Origin: Sphaerisporangium album
GTDB lineage: Bacteria; Actinomycetota; Actinomycetes; Streptosporangiales; Streptosporangiaceae
Direction: 5' to 3'
DNA: 64,000 bases
Assembly: GCF_003323745.1 (NCBI RefSeq)
Contig: NZ_QOIL01000001.1
Coordinates: 62,001-126,000 of the forward strand
Part shown: piece by piece, positions 56,506 to 64,000 of the stretch
How positions within the stretch are numbered: position 1 is the stretch's first letter
How the letters are laid out: each line of letters begins with the position of its first letter
The notes under the pieces: model-generated
The model's input: the letters and a program-made list of their open reading frames with translations, nothing else
Database searches by the model: none
What the model was told of the DNA's origin: nothing
Made by a program: the position numbers and the translations under genes

Positions 56506-58113
56506 ATGCGCGAAGTGAGACCCGTCCTCGCCGGGCTGGTGGCCGGCGCCGTGATCCTGCCGTCGTGGTACGCCCCTGCCCGGGCCGCCACCGCTCCCGC
56601 TCGGGCCGTTGCCGCCCATCCCCGGGCATCCACCGTTCCCGCCCCCGCCGTTGCCGCTCCCGTGCGGGCGGCCGCGGGGCTCGTTCGGACCGTCGCCGGG
56701 CGAGGTGCCGCCGAGGTGGGAGAGGAGGGTCAGGAGTGTCCGGCGGAGGCGGTGTGCGGGCGGGTGCGGGTGCCGCTGGATCGGGAGTACCCGGCGGCGG
56801 GGACGACGAGCGTGGCGTTCCGGCTGGTGTACCGGCGGGACCGGTCGCGTCCGGCGGAGGGGACGGTCCTCCCCAACCCCGGCGGCCCGGGCATCGCGGT
56901 GATCGGCCGCCGTGACTACGCCGGCAAGTACCGCGACCTGCTGGAGACGCACGACCTGCTGCTGGTCGACCCCAGGGGCGTCGGCGAGTCGGATCGGCTG
57001 ACCTGCCGGGCCGCCGGCTGGCCCGACCTGCACGCCTCACGCGCGCGGGCGGTCGCGGCGGCCGCCGCCTGCGGCCGGGAGATCGGCCCGCGGCGCCGGT
57101 ACTACACCACGGCCGCCATCGCCGACGACATCGACGACGTCCGCGCCCGCCTCGGGATCGACCGTCTCGACCTGCTCGGCCAGTCCTACGGCACCCACCT
57201 CATGACCGTCTACGCGGCGCGGCACCCGCGGCACGTCCGCTCGATCGTCCTGTCCGCCGCCTACCCGCCCGGCTTCGACCTGCTCGGCCGCCCGTCGGCG
57301 CGGGCGATGCGCAGGGCGGTCCGCCTGCTCTGTCACCGCTCGGGCGGCGCGTGCGACGGGGGACAGGTGCTGGACGACCTGGCGGTGATGGCCGCGCGCC
57401 TGGACGGACGGCCCCTGCGGTACGGCCGCGACGGCGTCCTGGACGAGACCGCCCTCGCCAGCACCGTCTACAAGCTCGCCTCCGGCCACGCCGAGCTGTT
57501 CGGCCGGCTACCGGCGGCCCTGCGCGCGGTGGTGCACGGGGACATCGGCCCACTGAGGGAGCTTGCCGAGCGGGTCCGCCCGATCAGCGGGTTCTCCGGC
57601 GGCGGCGCGTTCAGCATGCCGATGTTCGTCACCGTCTCCTGCAACGACAACCCGGTGCTGTGGGACCGGCGCGCGTCCCTGGACCTGCGGGCCCGGCAGT
57701 ACGCGGCCGCGCTCGCGCGTCTGGATCCCCGGGACTACAGGCCGTTCCGGCCGTCCGCCTGGATCGACGGCATCGCCGACCTGGGCGACCTGTGCATCGC
57801 CTGGCCGGGCCGCCGCGCGGAGCCCCGGCCGCGCCTCGGCCGCCTGCCGGACGTGCCCGTCCTCGTCCTGTCCGGCGAACTCGACACCGGCACGCCGACC
57901 GAGGAGGGACTGCTGGCGGCCCGGCCGTACCGGCACGCCCGGCTGGTCGAGGTGCCGAGCGCCGGTCACGTCGCCGAGCAGGACGGCAGGGCCGCGACCT
58001 GCGTGATCTCCCTGGAGACCCGGTTCATCCGCCGGGGGCGTCTCTCCGGGACGGACTGCCTGCGCCGCATCCCGCCGGTGCCCGTGGAGGCGGCGGCCCA
58101 TCCCCTGACGTGA
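56506..58113 (+). CDS. Secreted alpha/beta-hydrolase, tripeptidyl aminopeptidase-like
   Basis: This is a secreted serine hydrolase of 535 residues. It has a signal peptide (about 1-28, ending ARAA), an Ala/Pro spacer of about 60 residues, and an alpha/beta-hydrolase fold with a complete triad: Ser227 in GQSYGTH, Asp460 in GELDTGTPT and His488 in SAGHVAEQ. The oxyanion stretch NPGGPG is present, and the C-terminal TAP-like segment is of the type found in Streptomyces SlpD/SlpE proteases. The ATG at 56506 has GGAGG upstream. Substrate peptides are unknown. Confidence 0.88.
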   Translation: MREVRPVLAGLVAGAVILPSWYAPARAATAPARAVAAHPRASTVPAPAVAAPVRAAAGLVRTVAGRGAAEVGEEGQECPAEAVCGRVRVPLDREYPAAGTTSVAFRLVYRRDRSRPAEGTVLPNPGGPGIAVIGRRDYAGKYRDLLETHDLLLVDPRGVGESDRLTCRAAGWPDLHASRARAVAAAAACGREIGPRRRYYTTAAIADDIDDVRARLGIDRLDLLGQSYGTHLMTVYAARHPRHVRSIVLSAAYPPGFDLLGRPSARAMRRAVRLLCHRSGGACDGGQVLDDLAVMAARLDGRPLRYGRDGVLDETALASTVYKLASGHAELFGRLPAALRAVVHGDIGPLRELAERVRPISGFSGGGAFSMPMFVTVSCNDNPVLWDRRASLDLRARQYAAALARLDPRDYRPFRPSAWIDGIADLGDLCIAWPGRRAEPRPRLGRLPDVPVLVLSGELDTGTPTEEGLLAARPYRHARLVEVPSAGHVAEQDGRAATCVISLETRFIRRGRLSGTDCLRRIPPVPVEAAAHPLT

Positions 58114-58256
58114 CGGCCCATCCCTGACGACGAGGGCTGACCGTGCGCAGTGAAACTTTCACGGCGGGTTGACGGGTGCGGGCGCTACCCCGCACGATCA
58201 TGGGGCCCTGGTCGGGAGGGCGTTGCCGCTGTCACCGTCCATGCCGAGGTGTGCCG

Positions 58257-60296
58257 ATGCCCGAATCCCTGTCCCGAGTCGCGTCCGCCGTCCTGCTGGC
58301 GCTCGCCGCCCTGAGCGCGCCGCCCGCGCACGCCGACGACGTCACCCCGGTCGCGGTGACCGTCAACGCCCGTGCGGCGCTCGCCACCGTCCCCGCGACC
58401 GGCATCGGCGCCAACCATGCCATCTGGGACGCCAACCTGGGCACCGACCAGACCGCCGACCTGCTCAAGGACGCGGGCGTGAAGCTGCTGCGCTATCCCG
58501 GCGGCTCCTACTCCGACATCTACCACTGGGCCGACCACACCGCTCCCGGCGGCTACGTGGCCCCCGGCACCGACTTCGACACCTTCATGCGCGGGGTGCG
58601 GCGCACCGGGGCCCAGCCGATGGTGACCGCGAACTACGGCACCGGCTCCGCCGACGAGGCCGCGGCCTGGGTTCGCCAGGCCAACGTCGTGAAGGGCTAC
58701 GGGGTCAAGCTCTGGGAGATCGGCAACGAGAACTACGGCAACGGCCACTACGGCAACGGATGGGAGGCGGACGACCACGCCGACAAGAGCCCGGCCCAGT
58801 ACGCGCGCGAGGTCGTCGCCTACGCCGACGCGATGAAGGCGGTCGACCCGACCATCAAGATCGGCGCGGTGCTCACCACCCCGGCCAACTGGCCGGACGG
58901 GCTGGTCACCGCCGGCGACGACGGCACCTGGAACAAGGTCGTCCTGTCGAACGCCGGATCGAAGATCGACTTCGTGATCCTGCACTGGTACCCCGGCGCC
59001 CTGGACCGGACGGGGCACGTGGAGGACATGATCCACCTCGCCCGCCGGCAGATCGCCACGTACGCCGGGCCCGGGTCCGAGCGCATCGGGATCGCGATGA
59101 CCGAGTTCAACACCGGCTCCAGCAGCAACGGCACCAACACCCAGCCCGGCGCGCTCGCCGCCGCCGACGCCTACGCGACCCTGCTGGCGGGCGGGGTGTT
59201 CACGGTCGACTGGTGGAACGTCCACAACGGCATCGGCGCCGTCACGCAGGTCGAGGGGCACACCGACTACGGCGACTTCGGCCTGCTGTCGTCCGCCGGC
59301 TGCACCTCCGACGGCAGCGTCTGCGAGCCGCCGCTGAACACGCCCTTCGCGCCCTACTACGCGCTCCAGATGATGAGCAGGTTCGCCCGCCCCGGCGACC
59401 AGTTCGTCCGGGCCGGCACCGACCAGCCGAAGGTGGTGGCGCACGCCGTCCGCCGCCCGGACGGAGACCTGGCGGTCCTGCTGATCAACACCTCGTCCGG
59501 CACGTCGTATCCGGTCACGATCGGCTACGCCGGCTTCAGCCCGGCCTCCGGCGCGCCCGCCCTGCTGACCCACACCAACGGCGCCACGAGCATCACCTCC
59601 TCGACCGGCGGAACCGCCACCAGCCAGACGCTGCCGCCGCTGTCGCTCACCACGGTCGTCCTGCACCCGGCCACCGCCCAGACGGGCCTGCCGGGCGCGC
59701 CCGGGCAGCCGGTGGCGGCGAACGTCACGGACAAGGCGGCGACGATCTCGTGGCCCGCCGCCGCGCCCGGTCGTCGCGCGATCGCGAAGTACGAGGTCCA
59801 CCGGCAGGTGGGGGCCGTGAGCGAGCAGCTCGGCGAGACCGCCGGCACCTCCCTCACCGTCGGCAACCTCAGGCCGGGCACCCGCTACACGGTGAACGTG
59901 ATCGCCCGGGACGCCGGCGGCGGCGTCTCGTGGGCCTCCCCGCCGCTGACCTTCACCACCGGCACGCCCGCGTCCAGCTCCTGCACCGTACGGCTGACCG
60001 ACCAGAACGACTGGGGCAACGGCTACGTCGGCGCCATCGACATCACCAACAACGGCGCGCCGATCAACGGCTGGACCCTGAACTTCAGCTGGCCGCGGAC
60101 CTGGCAGAGCCTGAGCGGCGGCTGGGGCGCCGTCTGGACGCAGACCGGCTCCGACATCAAGATCGTCAACGACCCCGCCAACCCGTCCCTGCCCACCGGC
60201 GCGACCGCCACGGTCGGCTACGTCGGCAACTACACCGGCCCGAACGTCCTCCCGGCCGTCTTCACCCTCAACGGCACCGTCTGCAGAACCGAGTAG
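58257..60296 (+). CDS. Secreted clan-A glycoside hydrolase with FN3 and CBM2 domains
   Basis: This is a secreted modular carbohydrase of 679 residues. A signal peptide (about 1-26) precedes a TIM-barrel catalytic domain with the acid/base Glu158 (EIGNENYG) and the probable nucleophile Glu283 (MTEFNTG). An FN3 domain (about 485-570) and a family 2 carbohydrate-binding module (about 580-679) follow; the module has its disulfide Cys pair and exposed Trp residues. The catalytic part resembles alpha-L-arabinofuranosidases (GH51-like), but the exact family is uncertain. CBM2 suggests binding to cellulose or xylan. The ATG at 58257 has GAGGT 6 bases upstream. Confidence 0.87.
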   Translation: MPESLSRVASAVLLALAALSAPPAHADDVTPVAVTVNARAALATVPATGIGANHAIWDANLGTDQTADLLKDAGVKLLRYPGGSYSDIYHWADHTAPGGYVAPGTDFDTFMRGVRRTGAQPMVTANYGTGSADEAAAWVRQANVVKGYGVKLWEIGNENYGNGHYGNGWEADDHADKSPAQYAREVVAYADAMKAVDPTIKIGAVLTTPANWPDGLVTAGDDGTWNKVVLSNAGSKIDFVILHWYPGALDRTGHVEDMIHLARRQIATYAGPGSERIGIAMTEFNTGSSSNGTNTQPGALAAADAYATLLAGGVFTVDWWNVHNGIGAVTQVEGHTDYGDFGLLSSAGCTSDGSVCEPPLNTPFAPYYALQMMSRFARPGDQFVRAGTDQPKVVAHAVRRPDGDLAVLLINTSSGTSYPVTIGYAGFSPASGAPALLTHTNGATSITSSTGGTATSQTLPPLSLTTVVLHPATAQTGLPGAPGQPVAANVTDKAATISWPAAAPGRRAIAKYEVHRQVGAVSEQLGETAGTSLTVGNLRPGTRYTVNVIARDAGGGVSWASPPLTFTTGTPASSSCTVRLTDQNDWGNGYVGAIDITNNGAPINGWTLNFSWPRTWQSLSGGWGAVWTQTGSDIKIVNDPANPSLPTGATATVGYVGNYTGPNVLPAVFTLNGTVCRTE

Positions 60297-60310
60297 CCGG
60301 CACCTCAACG

Positions 60311-60332
60311 GCCGGGCCCGCCAGGGCCCGGC
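60311..60332 (+). terminator. First hairpin behind the glycoside hydrolase gene
   Basis: GCCGGGCCC and GGGCCCGGC pair perfectly (9 bp) around GCCA, 15 bases after the stop. There is no U-tract. It forms a tandem with a second, larger hairpin 36 bases downstream. Confidence 0.6.
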
Positions 60333-60368
60333 GCAGTGCTCCGCGAGCGCACGAATCTACTTCGTAAA

Positions 60369-60404
60369 GGACGGGCCCTGTAGCCATGCTTACAGGGCCC
60401 GTCC
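60369..60404. terminator. Bidirectional terminator between glycoside hydrolase and ileS
   Basis: The arms 60369-60382 and 60391-60404 pair perfectly over 14 bases (GGACGGGCCCTGTA with TACAGGGCCCGTCC) around an 8-base loop. The element lies between convergent genes, about 70 bases after one and about 100 bases after the other, and could end both transcripts. Confidence 0.75.
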
Positions 60405-60507
60405 CGTCATATGACGTTGTGCGCTTGTAGGACCGGATGGCCCCAGAGTTACTCCAGGGCCTTTCGTTCGCCCGGCGGCCTAGAACGTCAGGTTCCCGCC
60501 CGCCGTG

Positions 60508-63500
60508 TCAGGTGGTGGCGCGGGCGAGCTGGAACCGCAGGCCGAGATCCTGGTCATGATGGGCGGGCAGGTCGTGGGACGGGGAGCCCTCGGTCATGGT
60601 GACCGCGAGCACCTCGTCGGCGACCTTGGCGCCGTCGGCGCGCAGGGCCTCGGCCAGGTCGCCGGAGGCCGTCCACCACAGGTCGATGCGGTCGGTGATG
60701 GACAGGCCGCTGGACTTGCGGGCGTCCTGGACCAGCCGGATCACGTCCCGGACGAGCCCGGCCCGCGACAGCTCGGGGGTGACCGTCAGGTCCAGGGCGA
60801 CGGTCTCGCCGCTGCCCGACCCGGCGGCGCCGGTCTCGACGGCCCACCCGGCCCTGGGCTGCTCGGTGACGATCACGTCGTCCGCCCCGAGCTCGACCTC
60901 CGCGCCGTTCACGCTTACGGTGGCCGTCCGCCCGGCCCGGATCAGCGCGGCCAGCGCCGCGGGGTCGGCGGCGGTGATGGCCGCCGCGACGTCCTTGGTG
61001 CCGCTGCCGAAGCGCTTGCCGAGGGCCCGGAAGTTGGGCTTGACCGTGAAGGACACCAGGTCGGCGGAGAACGCCGACAGGTCCTCCAGCGCCTGGACGT
61101 TGAGCTCGTCGGCGATCAGCTCGCGCAGCGACTCCGGCAGGGACGCCCACCGCGCGCTGCCCACCAGCGCCCGCCCGAGGGGCTGGCGGGTCTTGACGCC
61201 GCTGCCCGCGCGCGCGGCCCTGCCCAGCTCGACCAGCCGCCGTACCAGCGCCATCTGTTCCGACAGCGCCGGGTCCAGCAGGGCCTGGTTCACCTCCGGC
61301 CAGGTGGCCAGGTGCACCGAGGAGGGCGCCTCGGGGGCGCGCAGCACGTCCCAGAGGTAGTCGGTGAGGAACGGCACCATCGGCGCGAGCAGCCGGGTCA
61401 CCGTCTCCAGCGACTCGTACAGCGTGGCGAACGCCGAGACGTCGCCGGACCAGAACCGGCGGCGCGAGCGGCGGACGTACCAGTTGGACAGGTCGTCGAG
61501 GTAGTCGGTGAGCAGCCGCCCGGCGCGCGCGGTGTCGAAGGCCTCCAGCGCCTCGGTGACGTCGGCGACGGCGCGGTTGAGCTCCGACAGCGCCCACCGG
61601 TCGATCAGCGGGCGGTCGGCGGGCGCCGGGGCCTCGGCCAGCCGGGACGGCGACCAGGACTCGGCGTTGGCGTACAGGGTGAAGAAGGACGTCGTGTTCC
61701 AGTAGGTCAGCAGGACCTTCCTGACGATCTCCTCCAGCGCGGCGTGCCCGACCCGGCGCGGCGCCCACGGCGAGCCGGAGGCGGCCATGAACCAGCGCAG
61801 CGCGTCGGCGCCGTGCTGCTCCATCAGCGGGATCGGCTCCAGCACGTTGCCGAGGTGCTTGCTCATCTTGCGGCCGTCCTCGGCGAGGATCAGGCCGAGG
61901 CAGAGCACGTTCTCGTACGAGGACCGGTCGAACACCAGCGTGCCGACGGCCATCAGCGAGTAGAACCAGCCGCGGGTCTGGTCCAGGGCCTCGCAGATGA
62001 ACTGGCCGGGGTAGGACTGCTCGAAGACGTCCTTGTTGACGTGCGGCGCGCCCCACTGCGCGAACGGCATGGACCCGGAGTCGTACCAGGCGTCGATCAC
62101 GTCCGGCACGCGGCGGGCCTCGGCGCCGCAGTCGGGGCAGGGGAAGGCGACGTCGTCCACGAACGGCCGGTGCGGGTCGAGGGCCGACAGGTCGCGCCCG
62201 GCGTGCTCGCCGAGCTCCTTCAGCGAGCCGACGCAGGTGACGTGCGACTCGTCGGCCGTGCAGACCCACAGCGGCAGCGGCGTGCCCCAGTACCTTGACC
62301 GCGACAGCGCCCAGTCGACGTTGTTGCGCAGCCACTCGCCGTAGCGGCCCTCCTTGATCGTGGCCGGGAACCAGTTCGTCCGCTCGTTCTCGGCGAGCAG
62401 CCGGTCCTTGATCGCGGTGGTGCGGATGTACCACGAGGGGAGCGCGTAGTAGAGCAGCGCGGTGTGGCAGCGCCAGCAGTGCGGGTAGCTGTGGTCGAAG
62501 TGGGTGCCACGGAACAGCAGGCCCCGGGCGCGCAGGTCCTCGGTCAGGCCCTCGTCGGCGTCCTTGAAGAACTTCCCGCCGACCTGCGGGACGCCCGGCA
62601 GGAAGCGCCCGTCGGGGCCGATCGGGTTGACCACCGGCAGGCCGTACCGCTTGCAGGTCGTCATGTCGTCCGCGCCGAACGCGGGGGCCTGGTGGACGAG
62701 GCCGGTGCCGTCCTCGACCGTGACGTAGTCGGCGAGCACGACGTAGTGGGCGCCGGGGATGTCGACCAGGTCGAACGGCCGGGAGTACGGCGTGTGCTCC
62801 AGCTCGGCGCCCGGGACGCGCTCGGTGACCGTCCAGCCCTCGCCGAGGGCGGCGTCCACCAGCGGCTCGGCGACGATCACCGGCTTCTCGCCCTCACGGG
62901 ACGCCACGACGTAGGTCACGTCGGGGTGGACGGCGACGGCGGTGTTGGACACCAGCGTCCAGGGCGTGGTGGTCCAGATGAGCAGGTCGGAGCCCTCGAA
63001 GCGGCCGGAGGTCACCGGCATCCGCACGTACACCGACGGGCTGGAGACGGTCTCGTACCCGCCGGGCTGCCCGAGCTCGTGGTCGGACAGGCCGGTGCCG
63101 CAGCGCGGGCAGTACGGCGTGATGCGGAAGTCGCGGAACAGCAGGCCCTTGTCCCAGATGACCTTCAGCGACCACCAGACGGCCTCGACGTACGAGGGGT
63201 CCATCGTCCGGTACGCCTGGGACATGTCGACCCAGTAGCCCATGCGCTCGGTCATCGCCTCGAACGCGTCGACGTGGCGCTCCACCGACTCGCGGCAGCG
63301 CTGGTTGAACTCGGCGATGCCGTACGCCTCGATCTCGGGCTTGCCGGACAGGCCGAGCTCGCGCTCGACGGCGACCTCGACGGGCAGGCCGTGGCAGTCC
63401 CAGCCGGCCTTGCGGGCGACGTGGTAGCCGCGCATCGACTTGTAGCGCGGGAAGACGTCCTTGAAGACGCGGGCCTCGACGTGGTGGACGCCGGGCATGC

Positions 63501-63675
63501 CGTTGGCGGTGGGCGGACCCTCGAAGAACACCCAGGACGGGCCGCCGGCGTTCTGCTCCAGCGAGCGCTCGAACACCTTGCCGTCACGCCAGCGGTCGAG
63601 CACCTCGGCCTCGAAGGCGGGCAGGTCGGCCTGCGGCGGGAGGGACCGGAAGTACGGTGAGGACGAAGCTGACAT
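60508..63675 (-). CDS. ileS: Isoleucyl-tRNA synthetase (IleRS2 type)
   Basis: This enzyme charges tRNA-Ile and edits mischarged Val. The 1055-residue protein has the ATP motif GPPTANGMPGVHHVEA (GVHH at 62-65 in place of HIGH) and KMSKH at 603-607. Cys pairs such as YCPRCGTG, HCWRCHT and FPCPDCG are visible. The GVHH form marks the eukaryote-like IleRS2 branch, which is often less sensitive to mupirocin. The ATG at 63675 follows the Shine-Dalgarno GGAGG that a T-box leader can sequester; the upstream ATG at 63711 lies inside that leader and was rejected. Confidence 0.96.
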   Translation of the reverse strand: MSASSSPYFRSLPPQADLPAFEAEVLDRWRDGKVFERSLEQNAGGPSWVFFEGPPTANGMPGVHHVEARVFKDVFPRYKSMRGYHVARKAGWDCHGLPVEVAVERELGLSGKPEIEAYGIAEFNQRCRESVERHVDAFEAMTERMGYWVDMSQAYRTMDPSYVEAVWWSLKVIWDKGLLFRDFRITPYCPRCGTGLSDHELGQPGGYETVSSPSVYVRMPVTSGRFEGSDLLIWTTTPWTLVSNTAVAVHPDVTYVVASREGEKPVIVAEPLVDAALGEGWTVTERVPGAELEHTPYSRPFDLVDIPGAHYVVLADYVTVEDGTGLVHQAPAFGADDMTTCKRYGLPVVNPIGPDGRFLPGVPQVGGKFFKDADEGLTEDLRARGLLFRGTHFDHSYPHCWRCHTALLYYALPSWYIRTTAIKDRLLAENERTNWFPATIKEGRYGEWLRNNVDWALSRSRYWGTPLPLWVCTADESHVTCVGSLKELGEHAGRDLSALDPHRPFVDDVAFPCPDCGAEARRVPDVIDAWYDSGSMPFAQWGAPHVNKDVFEQSYPGQFICEALDQTRGWFYSLMAVGTLVFDRSSYENVLCLGLILAEDGRKMSKHLGNVLEPIPLMEQHGADALRWFMAASGSPWAPRRVGHAALEEIVRKVLLTYWNTTSFFTLYANAESWSPSRLAEAPAPADRPLIDRWALSELNRAVADVTEALEAFDTARAGRLLTDYLDDLSNWYVRRSRRRFWSGDVSAFATLYESLETVTRLLAPMVPFLTDYLWDVLRAPEAPSSVHLATWPEVNQALLDPALSEQMALVRRLVELGRAARAGSGVKTRQPLGRALVGSARWASLPESLRELIADELNVQALEDLSAFSADLVSFTVKPNFRALGKRFGSGTKDVAAAITAADPAALAALIRAGRTATVSVNGAEVELGADDVIVTEQPRAGWAVETGAAGSGSGETVALDLTVTPELSRAGLVRDVIRLVQDARKSSGLSITDRIDLWWTASGDLAEALRADGAKVADEVLAVTMTEGSPSHDLPAHHDQDLGLRFQLARATT

Positions 63676-63966
63676 CGTAGGGGTGGACCTCCACGCGAGT
63701 GATTTCTCCATGGCGTGGAGGGACGAGGCCGGGAGCCCCGCGGTACCACCCTCCTTGACCCCTTCCGAGAATCTCCCGAAAAGAGGCCCACTCTTGTCTG
63801 CGCTGCCGGTTCTACTGGGCTCCGCCCGGCGCTGGGCCGGTCCGGGCCGTTCTTCCGGCGGCTCCGGGGTGATCTTCCCTCCGGCTCTCGCCCCGGGCTC
63901 GCACCGTCCCCGGGTCGCTCCTGCGAGGTGGGCACGGAGGTACTCGTCCCATCGACGCCTTGCAAA
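63676..63966 (-). ncRNA. T-box leader of ileS with AUC specifier and SD sequestrator
   Basis: The minus strand shows the T-box motif AGGGTGGTACCGCGG (63752-63738), the Stem I base GACGAGTA, the distal Stem I block GACGGTGCGAGCCC, and GGAAGATCACCCC in which ATC (63873-63871) reads as the isoleucine specifier followed by a purine. The Shine-Dalgarno sequence lies in an 8-bp perfect hairpin: plus-strand bases 63689-63696 pair with 63713-63720. GGAGGG next to the T-box can instead pair with CCCTCC, which overlaps that hairpin. Uncharged tRNA-Ile should therefore free the ribosome site. This is translational T-box control, as known from other actinobacteria. Confidence 0.93.
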
Positions 63967-64000
63967 CTAAAACGATATCCCACCCCAGGCAGAGGACGGA

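Overview
The window is chromosomal DNA from a high-GC Gram-positive actinomycete. Third codon positions are almost all G or C and GTG starts are frequent. Many gene pairs overlap by 4 bases (ATGA or GTGA). The division gene set (MraZ, FtsL-like, FtsI, FtsW, FtsQ, FtsZ, SepF, YggT, DivIVA) is actinobacterial, and MurE carries the DNPR motif of meso-diaminopimelate-adding enzymes. The FtsZ core is close to that of Streptomyces, but ylmD/pgeF is absent and FtsI has a very long N-terminus. A Streptosporangiales-type organism is a reasonable guess (inference only).

Layout. 1-6904 (minus strand): a partial short-chain dehydrogenase and a five-gene oligopeptide ABC importer. 7318-11206 (plus): an FMN riboswitch followed by a tightly coupled riboflavin operon (ribE, a PnuC/RibM-type transporter, ribBA, ribH, a PH-domain membrane protein). 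11260-13230 (minus): a small hypothetical gene and an SsuD-like flavin monooxygenase. 13379-17198 (plus): four coupled maturation genes of the molybdenum hydroxylase/CO dehydrogenase type (CoxD, CoxE, XdhC/CoxI, MocA), with no hydroxylase beside them. 17362-22778: an Lrp/AsnC regulator divergent from a branched-chain 2-oxoacid dehydrogenase (E1 alpha, E1 beta, E2) and a thiolase. 22821-24691: a TetR regulator divergent from an F420-type LLM oxidoreductase. 24764-29623 (plus): pepQ-like peptidase, efp, nusB, a methyltransferase, dinB with a LexA box, and a DUF3040 protein. 29927-34682 (minus): a MoxR-DUF58-transglutaminase operon. 35196-49814 (plus): the dcw cluster, mraZ through ftsQ. 50050-54308: ftsZ, yggS, sepF, yggT, divIVA. 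54351-60296: three genes between divIVA and ileS (a two-helix membrane protein with duplicated HX3C/CX2C motifs, a secreted serine hydrolase, a secreted glycoside hydrolase with FN3 and CBM2). 60508-63966 (minus): ileS behind a T-box leader with an AUC specifier.

How the genes work together. The central block makes lipid II (murE, murF, mraY, murD, murG, murC) and supplies the divisome (FtsL-like, FtsI, FtsW, FtsQ, FtsZ, SepF, DivIVA). MraZ probably autoregulates through a ladder of TGGNG repeats over its own promoter. Two inverted copies of the repeat face the divergent MoxR-DUF58-transglutaminase operon. Several other control elements can be read directly: the FMN riboswitch, the ileS T-box with its Shine-Dalgarno sequestrator, the dinB LexA palindrome, a probable TetR operator, and terminator or stabiliser hairpins.

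No rRNA or tRNA genes, CRISPR arrays, insertion sequences or phage genes were seen. The accessory-looking parts are 11515-17198 and 54351-60296. I found no convincing new multi-gene system. The best candidates for something undescribed are the duplicated HX3C/CX2C protein next to divIVA and the regulatory architecture around mraZ and ftsZ.
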